Under the pieces are notes generated by a model, which saw nothing but the letters and a program-made list of their open reading frames with translations, was not told the DNA's origin and searched no databases. The position numbers and the translations under genes are program-made. 13,179 nucleotides of DNA from Candidatus Berkelbacteria bacterium (GTDB lineage Bacteria > Patescibacteriota > UBA1384 > UBA12157 > JAENIV01): contig JAENIV010000020.1 in NCBI GenBank assembly GCA_016844295.1, positions 7,381-20,559 of the forward strand, written 5' to 3'. This document shows, one piece after another, positions 1 through 6,134 of this stretch (its first letter is position 1; every line of letters begins with the position of its first letter).

Positions 1-1
1 T

Positions 2-34
2 GAAAAAGAGACACCTCAAGTAAAATTTGAGTAA
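2..34 (+). CDS. C-terminal tail of a probable LemA family protein (partial)
   Basis: Only the last ten codons are present; they read EKETPQVKFE followed by TAA, and the rest lies off the left edge. Tails of the form Pro-x-Val-x-Phe are common at the end of LemA family membrane proteins, and lemA is a very frequent upstream neighbour of htpX, which starts nine bases after this stop. The identification therefore rests on context plus a short match. The two genes are probably one transcript because no promoter or terminator fits between them. Confidence 0.45.
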   Translation, partial: EKETPQVKFE

Positions 35-43
35 ATATAACAA

Positions 44-958
44 ATGTATAAAGAAATAGATTCAAATAAAAGGAGGACAGCTCTTCTAATTGGGTTTTTT
101 CTCCTTTTTATTATTGCTTTCGGCTACGTTTTGTCGTGGTATTTTGGTAATTACCTTATATTGATCATTGCCGTGATTATCGCCACAGTTCAATCCTTAG
201 TTTCCTACTATTATTCTGACTCAATTACGCTTGCAGTTTCCGGGGCTAAAGAGATGCCAAGAAAAGAACCATTTTTAACATTGCATCGGGAAGTAGAAAA
301 TTTATCCATTACAGCTGGGTTGCCAAAACCAAAAATATTTTTAATTAATGATTCAGCCCCGAACGCTTTTGCCACGGGCCGCGACCCGAAGCATGCCTCA
401 ATAGCCGTAACAAGTGGATTATTGGAAAAGCTTAATAAAACCGAACTTGAAGGAGTGATCGCGCACGAACTCTCACATGTAGGAAATTACGATATTCGCT
501 TAATGACTGTCGTTGTAGTTCTGGTGGGGATAATCGCTTTGGCTTCGGATTTTTTCTTAAGATGGACTTGGTTTGGGGGCGGCCGTAGACGAAATGACGG
601 CGAAGGTGGTGGACAATTACAATTAATATTGTTAATAATCGCGATTGCTATGGCAATTTTGGCGCCTTTGGCGGCGACATTAATTCAATTAGCGATTTCG
701 AGAAAGCGAGAATATTTGGCTGACGCAAGCGGATCGTTACTGACTCGTTATCCGGAAGGGTTAGCATCAGCGTTAGAAAAAATATCGAAAGACCCTGAAC
801 CGCTTGAAGTGGCCAATAAGGCCACCGCTCATCTTTATATCGAAAGTCCCTTTAAAGATGCGTCGCAAAATAGAGGATGGCTTGCTGGACTTTTTGACAC
901 TCATCCTCAAGTTGGGGAGCGGATTAAAAAACTCCGCGCCATGATCTCAAAAGAGTAA
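44..958 (+). CDS. htpX: HtpX-like membrane zinc metalloprotease (M48 family)
   Basis: Membrane-bound zinc endopeptidase that degrades misfolded membrane proteins, with its active site on the cytoplasmic side. Seen: two hydrophobic segments near residues 12-33 and 35-57; the HELSH zinc motif at 141-145 with H141, E142 and H145; a hydrophobic pair at about 152-172 and 191-215 around a Gly/Arg-rich loop; then REYLAD at 222-227, whose E223 is the expected third zinc ligand. The length of 304 residues is normal (E. coli HtpX has 293). The ATG lacks a clear Shine-Dalgarno, and it follows the probable lemA end by nine bases, so translational coupling is likely. The LemA-HtpX pairing is widespread in bacteria. 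Confidence 0.95.
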   Translation: MYKEIDSNKRRTALLIGFFLLFIIAFGYVLSWYFGNYLILIIAVIIATVQSLVSYYYSDSITLAVSGAKEMPRKEPFLTLHREVENLSITAGLPKPKIFLINDSAPNAFATGRDPKHASIAVTSGLLEKLNKTELEGVIAHELSHVGNYDIRLMTVVVVLVGIIALASDFFLRWTWFGGGRRRNDGEGGGQLQLILLIIAIAMAILAPLAATLIQLAISRKREYLADASGSLLTRYPEGLASALEKISKDPEPLEVANKATAHLYIESPFKDASQNRGWLAGLFDTHPQVGERIKKLRAMISKE

Positions 959-960
959 AA

Positions 961-975
961 TTCGATAATATCGAA
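961..975. repeat. 15-base palindrome just after htpX
   Basis: TTCGATA-A-TATCGAA is a perfect inverted repeat two bases after the htpX stop. As RNA it could fold to a 6-bp stem with a 3-base loop. It is not followed by a T run, so it is not a clear intrinsic terminator for htpX. It may stabilise the 3' end, bind a protein, or be chance. Confidence 0.4.
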
Positions 976-983
976 TAAACAAA

Positions 984-1005
984 ATAGGGGCGGTTAAACC
1001 CCTAT
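984..1005 (-). terminator. Rho-independent terminator of the MazG-like pseudogene
   Basis: ATAGGGG (984-990) pairs with CCCCTAT (999-1005) around an 8-base loop. Read on the minus strand the stem is followed by TTTGTTTATT, a U-rich tail, so it works in that direction. On the plus strand it is followed by a mixed sequence and would be a poor terminator for htpX. The stop codon of the minus-strand reading frame (1002-1004) lies inside the stem. Confidence 0.7.
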
Positions 1006-1685
1006 GCTTCCGGCTTTAGCCAGATAACTGGTTCGAAAGAAAAGTTCGTACACTCACAGGGAAATTTTTGACATATTGAGCAGCCATCGCAATAGCGTTT
1101 TATAACTGCATATTCTAGATCTATCTTAAGATAATTGGCAATGGCAATTATCCAGGGCATCAGCCATTTCCAGATGAAATTCATACAGTGTCTCTCTCTG
1201 GGTCAACGTTCCATGGGTTCTGTGGGAGACACCCAGTTCAAGGGCAAGAAGTTCGGATGCTTCCCTGAATAGCCTCGCAATAATTCGATCAATACCTTTA
1301 CGACGATTCTGAGTGCCATAGCAGCGTTTTAGGTGTTTACACCAATCCGTAAGACTCCAACCAGCATTGCTAAGCAATAACTGCATCCAGACGCGCGATA
1401 TTTATCGGACATAACTTCGACGAGTTTGTATTCACCGAAGGCTTCGGCAATGCAAAAGATTCTCGAGACGATTCTTGCCAGAGCAATCTCAAGCAGATCC
1501 CGAGATACTTCTTTGCGAATCGCGTCCTGTAGATCACCGATGGCGATGATGAGAAAATCACACCGTTTACGTAGTCCCGAAAGATATATACGGTTTCGTG
1601 GCCCGTAAAGTCGAAAAAAGCAATCTATCATATCTTGGAGATTATATATACCTAATCTTTTCCGATCAATAACTATTTTCATCAT
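1002..1685 (-). pseudogene. Broken tandem MazG-like NTP pyrophosphohydrolase gene
   Basis: Three minus-strand blocks in two frames read as one protein. Block 1 (1685 to about 1370) has LQDMIDCFFRLYGPRNR, DLQDAI, and DKYRASGCSYC. Block 2 (about 1386 to 1160) has SLTDWCKHLKRCYGTQNR, REASELL and EMADA. Block 3 (about 1160 to 1002) has WIIAIANYLKIDLEYAV and GCSICQKFPCEC. Blocks 2 and 3 together make a second copy of the fold seen in block 1. This matches all-alpha MazG-like domains (metal motifs ExxE and ExxD, then a Cys-rich tail). Copy 1 has lost the acidic metal ligands (AIGD replaces ExxE); copy 2 keeps them. Blocks 1 and 3 share a frame and block 2 is in -1, so two indels, near 1370-1386 and 1155-1165, break the gene. 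Shine-Dalgarno AAGGAG (1689-1694) precedes paired ATGs at 1683-1685 and 1680-1682; the second has better spacing. A sequencing error could explain one of the shifts. Confidence 0.7.
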
Positions 1686-1712
1686 CCTCTCCTTGTCAAA
1701 GGGCTAGAAATT

Positions 1713-1741
1713 ATCTTAAAACAATTTAAGTTAATTTGCAA
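1713..1741 (-). promoter_or_regulatory. Promoter of the MazG-like pseudogene
   Basis: On the minus strand TTGCAA (1736-1741) is 17 bases from TAAGAT (1713-1718), a good sigma-70-type pair. The predicted transcript starts near 1706, about 12 bases before the AAGGAG ribosome site. The -35 box is a palindrome and is also placed to serve the divergent ligA promoter. Confidence 0.6.
1715..1730. promoter_or_regulatory. Inverted repeat, possible operator between divergent promoters
   Basis: CTTAAA (1715-1720), ACAA, TTTAAG (1725-1730) is a perfect 6-bp inverted repeat with a 4-base spacer. It overlaps the -10 and spacer of the minus-strand promoter. A dimeric repressor site is one reading. In such AT-rich DNA chance is a serious alternative. 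Confidence 0.3.
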
Positions 1742-1766
1742 GAAAATCGTTATTATATGGTATAAT
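1736..1766 (+). promoter_or_regulatory. ligA promoter with extended -10
   Basis: TATAAT at 1761-1766 is preceded by TGG, giving an extended -10. TTGCAA at 1736-1741 is a candidate -35 with a long 19-base spacer, which the extended -10 may offset. Only six bases separate the -10 from the ligA ATG at 1773, so transcription should start at or next to the start codon. Confidence 0.65.
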
Positions 1767-1772
1767 TTAGGT

Positions 1773-3773
1773 ATGGAAAAAGAACAGGCGAAACAACGAA
1801 TTGTAAAATTAAGAAAACTAATTGAAAAATATTGCTATTCTTATCATATTTTAGACAAGTCGGAGGTTTCCGATGAGGTAAATGACTCTTTAAAACACGA
1901 GCTGCAGGAATTGGAAGATCAATATCCGGAACTTGTAACTCCCGATTCGCCAACGCAACGGGTTGGCGGCAAACCGCTCGATAAATTTCAGAAAGTTATG
2001 CATCAATATCCAATGCTATCATTAACCGATGCTTTTGGCCCCGATGAGTTGGGGGAATGGGAGACAAGAAACAAGAAAATTGTCAATCAAAATTTTGATT
2101 ATTTTTCGGAACTAAAAATAGACGGTCTGGCCGTTTCGCTACTTTATGAAAATGGTATATTTACTCGCGGCGCTACGCGTGGCGACGGCAGGGTAGGGGA
2201 AGATGTGACAAATAACCTCAAGACTATCGAAGCGATCCCGCTCAGAATAGAAAATAGAGAATCGAAAATAGAAATTAGAGGGGAAGTGTATTTGCCGATT
2301 GAAGCATTCAAAAAACTAAACATTAAATATCAAAAACAGGGAAAATCATTGTTGGCGAATCCGCGTAATGCGGCGGCGGGGTCAATCAGACAATTGGATC
2401 CAAAAATTGCTGCTGAAAGAAAACTTGATTTTATCGCTTGGGATCTGATAACCAGCGACCATACCGGGTATGGGCTGAAAGCGGTTAGAACTCACAGGAC
2501 ATCACATAAAATATTATCGGAACTTGGTTTTAAGACGGTCGGGCAGAATCGTGAATGCAAAAATCTTGATGAAGTCGAAGGGTTTAAAATTGAGATGGGA
2601 AAAGAGCGGGATAAATTGCCGTATCAAATCGATGGTATCGTGGTCTTAATTAATGACAACAAAACACGTGAAAAATTGGGTGTTGTCGGCAAAGCCCCGC
2701 GGGGGATGATCGCTTACAAATTCGTTCCGGAAGAAGCAACAACCGAAGTTCTCGATATCCAAGTTCAAGTTGGTCGTACCGGCGTATTAACACCTGTGGC
2801 ATTTTTAAAACCGGTTTTAGTTGCAGGCTCAACGGTTTCACGGGCGACTTTGCACAATGAGGATGAAATTAGAAAAAAGGATATTAGGGTAGGCGACACC
2901 GTTATCATTCACAAAGCCGGTGATGTAATTCCAGAAGTTGAAAAGGTGATCAAGGAACTGCGGCCAGAAGATGCGCGCGAATTTTATTTTCCTGAAACGT
3001 GCCCCAAGTGTGGCGGAAAAGTCGTCCGCGAAGAGGGTAAAGCGGCATATCGTTGCGTAAATAAAAAATGTTTTACTATCCAATGGCGGTCACTCGGGCA
3101 TTTTGTTTCACGATCGGCTTTTGACATGTCTGGTTTGGGTCCGAAAATATTACAAAAATTTATCGAAGAAGGTCTAATCAAAGATGCGGCTGACTTATTT
3201 AAATTAAAAGTGGGAGATATCCAACCGCTTGAAAGATTTGCGGAAAAATCAGCCCAAAATGTGGTTGATTCCATACAATCTCACAAGCAAATCACTCTTG
3301 CGCGATTTATTTACGCATTAGGAATACCGAACGTCGGTGAAGAAACTGCTATAGATCTGGCAGAGAAATTTTGTGACCTCGGCACACTACAGCAGGCCTC
3401 TTTGGAGGAGATTGATAGAATTCGGGATATTGGTTCAGTCGTCGCTAAAAGTATTTATGATTGGTTCAAAAACAAAGACAATAAAAATTTTGTCAAAGAT
3501 TTATTAGATGCTGGAGTTGACATTGAAAAAGAAAAAATCCACACTGGCAGATTGGTTGGAAAAACATTTGTTTTTACTGGCGGACTCGAAACACTTTCGC
3601 GCGATGAAGCGAAAAAAAATGTTCGTGAGGACGGCGGTGAAATTTCCGAAAGCGTTTCCAAGGAGACAGATTATGTTGTGGCGGGCACTCATCCGGGCGA
3701 AAAATATACACGAGCCAAAGATAGAGGTGTTATAATATTAAGCGAGAAGGAATTTTTAGACCTAATAAAATAG
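1773..3773 (+). CDS. ligA: NAD+-dependent DNA ligase LigA
   Basis: Seals nicks in duplex DNA using NAD+, acting at Okazaki fragments and in repair. Domains in order: Ia NAD-binding (about 1-70, with YH at 24-25 and PDSPTQRVGG); nucleotidyltransferase with the KIDG motif, K115 being the adenylated lysine; OB fold (about 320-400); four-Cys zinc site C410, C413, C428, C433; helix-hairpin-helix repeats (about 440-580); BRCT (about 590-666). The length of 666 fits (E. coli 671). Odd point: in Ia the tyrosine of the E. coli DAEYD motif (Y35) is replaced, reading DEVND with N37. No Shine-Dalgarno is visible and the -10 lies six bases upstream, so the mRNA is probably leaderless. The stop codon overlaps the ribosome site of the next small gene. 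Confidence 0.98.
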   Translation: MEKEQAKQRIVKLRKLIEKYCYSYHILDKSEVSDEVNDSLKHELQELEDQYPELVTPDSPTQRVGGKPLDKFQKVMHQYPMLSLTDAFGPDELGEWETRNKKIVNQNFDYFSELKIDGLAVSLLYENGIFTRGATRGDGRVGEDVTNNLKTIEAIPLRIENRESKIEIRGEVYLPIEAFKKLNIKYQKQGKSLLANPRNAAAGSIRQLDPKIAAERKLDFIAWDLITSDHTGYGLKAVRTHRTSHKILSELGFKTVGQNRECKNLDEVEGFKIEMGKERDKLPYQIDGIVVLINDNKTREKLGVVGKAPRGMIAYKFVPEEATTEVLDIQVQVGRTGVLTPVAFLKPVLVAGSTVSRATLHNEDEIRKKDIRVGDTVIIHKAGDVIPEVEKVIKELRPEDAREFYFPETCPKCGGKVVREEGKAAYRCVNKKCFTIQWRSLGHFVSRSAFDMSGLGPKILQKFIEEGLIKDAADLFKLKVGDIQPLERFAEKSAQNVVDSIQSHKQITLARFIYALGIPNVGEETAIDLAEKFCDLGTLQQASLEEIDRIRDIGSVVAKSIYDWFKNKDNKNFVKDLLDAGVDIEKEKIHTGRLVGKTFVFTGGLETLSRDEAKKNVREDGGEISESVSKETDYVVAGTHPGEKYTRAKDRGVIILSEKEFLDLIK

Positions 3774-3781
3774 GAGGAAAA

Positions 3782-3919
3782 ATGAAAAGAATTATTTGGG
3801 CAGAAATCACGATTTGTTTATTTGCCCTAATGATAGTCGCTTTTATTAGTTGGTGGGCTTTTAAAACTGATAAGTTTTTACCTAAAGCAGCTGAGAAAAT
3901 AGAATCTCAGTCGCATTAA
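3782..3919 (+). CDS. 45-residue single-pass membrane protein, function unknown
   Basis: A short gene starting at ATG 3782 and ending TAA 3917-3919. AGGAGG at 3772-3777 is a full-consensus Shine-Dalgarno that overlaps the ligA stop codon and lies four bases from the ATG. The protein begins MKRIIWAEITICLF, has one hydrophobic helix (about residues 4-27, ending near SWWAF), and a short charged tail with several Lys and Glu. That makes it a likely inner-membrane microprotein, with the tail probably outside if the N-terminal lysine and arginine stay in the cytoplasm. It is co-transcribed with ligA and followed 22 bases later by another membrane-anchored gene. I do not recognise the family. Confidence 0.7.
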   Translation: MKRIIWAEITICLFALMIVAFISWWAFKTDKFLPKAAEKIESQSH

Positions 3920-3941
3920 TGTTAAAATTGGGGAGGATAAT

Positions 3942-4769
3942 ATGGATGAACTTACAAAGTCTAATGGAGGGAAAATGCGTTTAAAGATCTTATTAATTAT
4001 TTTAGGAATTTTAGTGATTATTTTTGGGATAGTTTTTTGGCAATATGGGCCTTCTTCACAAGCAGCCAAGGGGGGAGCTAAGGGTAAACCTAAGGCAACT
4101 CCAACCGCCACAGTTTCTGCTAAACCGTCTGCTACCGGGATAACGACACCAACCTCGATGACTACGCCGGCCCCCACATCTACAACGAGTTTATTTTCCG
4201 ATGATTTTTCTAGCGCCCTTGCGAAATGGCAACAAGTTTATGATGGCTATGGAACTATAACAATACAAGATGGCCGACTTTCCATGGAGCCAAAAGTGTC
4301 AACTCAGTCTAGTGAAACTCATGCACCCTTATTAATGGCCGGCAATTCAACTTGGGGCGATTATGTATATATGGTTCGAATGAATACGGTTAAACAGTTA
4401 CGCACTGGTTCTCCGGCGAATCATTGGGAAGTCGGATGGATTACATTTAGGATGCAAGACGCTAGTCGCTCATATTATTTCCTACAGAAGCCCAATGGGA
4501 TCGAACTGGGCAAATATATTCCCGAATCGCCCTATCAGTATTTTCTTTATACTGCAGACAACCCCAAACTTACATTCGGAGTTTGGAACACTTATAAAAT
4601 TGCTGTTAAAGGCGCGAATATTAAAATTTGGATAAATGGCACTCAGGTAGTTGACTATATGGATCCCGGAGGGGCGACCGGTCCTGGGCCTTGGCTAACA
4701 GGCAAAATCGGTCTCTATAACGAAGACGCCCATGTTCTTTACGACGATGTTTTAGTGACCTCAAATTAA
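3942..4769 (+). CDS. Membrane-anchored extracellular beta-sandwich (ConA/LamG-like) protein
   Basis: Three parts are visible: an N-terminal membrane helix (about residues 14-33) after a basic start; a Thr/Pro/Ala/Ser-rich linker (about 38-83), typical of exposed, flexible surface stalks; and a domain of about 190 residues from LFSDDFS (84-90) to the end. The domain is rich in aromatic residues and alternating beta strands, with DDFS...W near its start and WNTYKIAVKG, IKIWINGTQVVDY and GKIGLYNED near its end. This pattern is common in laminin-G/concanavalin-A-like sugar-binding folds and DUF1080-type domains; no catalytic residues can be assigned. Two starts are possible: ATG 3942 after GGGGAGGA, or ATG 3975 after GGAGGG; both keep the membrane helix. 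A role in surface attachment or glycan binding is inference. Confidence 0.75.
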   Translation: MDELTKSNGGKMRLKILLIILGILVIIFGIVFWQYGPSSQAAKGGAKGKPKATPTATVSAKPSATGITTPTSMTTPAPTSTTSLFSDDFSSALAKWQQVYDGYGTITIQDGRLSMEPKVSTQSSETHAPLLMAGNSTWGDYVYMVRMNTVKQLRTGSPANHWEVGWITFRMQDASRSYYFLQKPNGIELGKYIPESPYQYFLYTADNPKLTFGVWNTYKIAVKGANIKIWINGTQVVDYMDPGGATGPGPWLTGKIGLYNEDAHVLYDDVLVTSN

Positions 4770-4791
4770 ATAGATTAAATTCTACGGAAAA

Positions 4792-4808
4792 CCCGCCTTT
4801 GGGGCGGG
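4792..4808 (-). terminator. Terminator between convergent genes
   Basis: CCCGCC (4792-4797) pairs with GGCGGG (4803-4808) around TTTGG. On the minus strand the stem is followed by TTTTCC, so it ends the unknown gene at 4833-5708. On the plus strand the tail (CTAGATTGTCC) is poor, although the hairpin may still protect the 3' end of the beta-sandwich gene transcript. Confidence 0.7.
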
Positions 4809-4832
4809 CTAGATTGTCCTCGCGGACTAAAG

Positions 4833-5708
4833 TTAGGCGGTTGTCTTTATGGGTTTAAGATCAATCGGGCTGAACCCGAGTTTTTCGATGGCTCGGTTTA
4901 TGAGTTTTTCGGCAGTTTCGGGCTTGCCATGATCAAGGGCGCCGATGGCGAGACAAAGGGTGCGCTTAGAGTTGGTGGCATTTAAGCGGTATGGCTGGAA
5001 CATCGGTAACTGGGTTTCTCTGACGTAGCCTAGAACGCCCGCTCGGGCGTGTTGGGCCTTCAGGGCCTTCCTGACCGTTGAGGCTTTATAGGCAAATAGC
5101 CAGAGATCTCTTTCTAACTGGCAAAGCGCCTCGAAGGCGTCTTTACGGCGGTGATCAATGGCGGGCATGATTACGCCGAGTTGGTTAAGTCTGTCAAACA
5201 CCGCATTGATGGCGTTAGCAATTGTGCCACGGATATTTCCTCTCTCGATTTCTCTGACAGCTTGAAGCATCGCCTCAAGAATTTTCGTGCGAGTGGCGAC
5301 CTTAATAACAGGGCTACTATCGATGCGGGCAATCAAACTTCGTAGTTCAAAGGCGATTTTCTCTCGAATCTTTGGAGATATTCTGGTGATTGTACCATAA
5401 TCTCTGGCGAGAGCAATGAGTGTCAGAAAGATATCTTGAAGTTCTGGCAACTCACCTCGCGAATAGCCGTCATCGAGAATATGATCTTGCTGGCGAATTA
5501 GCGGTTCAAGTTCAGTCAAAGACATAACTACGCCGCTGGTTACATTTGGTACCAGGATTGTCCACCGGTCGATCTTGAGGGGCCGATATGGGCGGGTTAC
5601 TATCCATAATGCTGAACGGCCGATTTGATATGTCTTGATTTTCTGTTGTTCAATAAGAGGGTAGATTTCACTCCAAACAAGTCTAGGTTTACCAGGTTTC
5701 TTCGCCAA
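4833..5708 (-). CDS. Unrecognised basic soluble protein, 291 residues
   Basis: I do not recognise this family. It starts at TTG (5706-5708) with GAAAGGGG eight bases upstream, starts MAKKPGKPR, and has no signal peptide or membrane segment. An N-terminal part (about 1-80) looks beta-rich with a tryptophan-containing core (ALWIVTRPYRPLKIDRWTIL). Residues about 80-200 are mostly helical with many Arg and Glu. The C-terminal third holds another helical region ending near EKLINRAIEKLGFSP. The gene stands alone against the local strand direction, with its own strong promoter and terminator. Hand-counted 60-base samples gave about 48-58% GC against about 35% in gatA, and the codons are correspondingly GC-rich. 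That suggests a different origin or a separate expression class. No cysteine cluster or nucleotide-binding loop is visible. Confidence 0.8.
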   Translation of the reverse strand: MAKKPGKPRLVWSEIYPLIEQQKIKTYQIGRSALWIVTRPYRPLKIDRWTILVPNVTSGVVMSLTELEPLIRQQDHILDDGYSRGELPELQDIFLTLIALARDYGTITRISPKIREKIAFELRSLIARIDSSPVIKVATRTKILEAMLQAVREIERGNIRGTIANAINAVFDRLNQLGVIMPAIDHRRKDAFEALCQLERDLWLFAYKASTVRKALKAQHARAGVLGYVRETQLPMFQPYRLNATNSKRTLCLAIGALDHGKPETAEKLINRAIEKLGFSPIDLKPIKTTA

Positions 5709-5734
5709 GGTACTTACCCCTTTCTTACCTAAAG

Positions 5735-5763
5735 ATTATAGAAATTTATCTTGCATAAGTCAA
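5735..5763 (-). promoter_or_regulatory. Near-consensus promoter of the unknown gene
   Basis: On the minus strand TTGACT (5758-5763) is 17 bases from TATAAT (5735-5740). It is the closest match to the sigma-70 consensus in the window. The transcript should start near 5728 and carry about 20 bases of leader including the AAGGGG ribosome site. Confidence 0.8.
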
Positions 5764-5793
5764 CCCCGTTAGATAGCTTCGCATCTAACGGGG
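5764..5793. repeat. Strong 11-bp inverted repeat between divergent promoters
   Basis: CCCCGTTAGAT (5764-5774) is perfectly complementary to ATCTAACGGGG (5783-5793), with the 8-base loop AGCTTCGC. It abuts the -35 of the minus-strand promoter and lies 12 bases from the gatC -35. Neither side has a T run, so it is not a standard terminator. Since it lies outside both predicted transcripts it may act as DNA, for example as a protein site, or stop read-through from outside. Confidence 0.65.
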
Positions 5794-5805
5794 TAAGGAT
5801 ACGTC

Positions 5806-5834
5806 TTTACTGCTCAAGTGTTTTAAGATAGAAT
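5806..5834 (+). promoter_or_regulatory. gatC promoter
   Basis: TTTACT (5806-5811) is 17 bases from TAGAAT (5829-5834). The -10 ends nine bases before the gatC ATG at 5844, so the predicted start of transcription (about 5841) leaves almost no leader. Confidence 0.6.
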
Positions 5835-5843
5835 ACGTGTGAT

Positions 5844-6134
5844 ATGACAAAAATATCTAAAGAAGATGTCGAGCACGTGGCGACGCTTGCTCGCTTAGAA
5901 TTATTCGAAGAAGAAAAAGAAAAGTTTACCAAACAACTCGGGTCAGTTTTGGAATATTTTGAAAAACTTGACAAGGCTGATACTGCCGAGGCAAAGCCAA
6001 TTGACCAGATAAATAACATGGAAAATATTTCTTCGGAAGATGAAATTGGCGAAAAATATGAGCGTGAGAAAATATTATCAAACACACCTAAGCAAGAGGA
6101 TGGATTTATTAAGGTAAAACAAGTTTTTGAATGA
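5844..6134 (+). CDS. gatC: Asp/Glu-tRNA amidotransferase subunit C
   Basis: Small stabilising subunit of the GatCAB complex, which amidates Glu-tRNA(Gln) and/or Asp-tRNA(Asn) in the cytoplasm. Seen: 96 residues, the usual size; the family opening ISKEDVEHVATLARLEL; the central LGSVLEYFEKLDKADT helix region; and the C-terminal KQEDGFIKVKQVFE, typical of GatC wrapping around GatA. No Shine-Dalgarno is visible and the promoter -10 is close, so translation is probably leaderless. It overlaps gatA by four bases (ATGA), which implies coupling. Confidence 0.93.
   Translation: MTKISKEDVEHVATLARLELFEEEKEKFTKQLGSVLEYFEKLDKADTAEAKPIDQINNMENISSEDEIGEKYEREKILSNTPKQEDGFIKVKQVFE

Noticed and set aside
1329..1390. 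Programmed -1 frameshift joining the first and second MazG-like blocks
   Set aside because: There is no slippery heptamer near the junction, and the Cys-rich tail and linker of copy 1 are missing, which fits a deletion better. A second shift would also be needed near 1160.
1370..1608. Open frames overlapping the MazG-like region (1370-1561 minus, 1426-1608 plus)
   Set aside because: Both overlap the frame that carries recognisable MazG-like motifs, and neither has a ribosome site or motif of its own.
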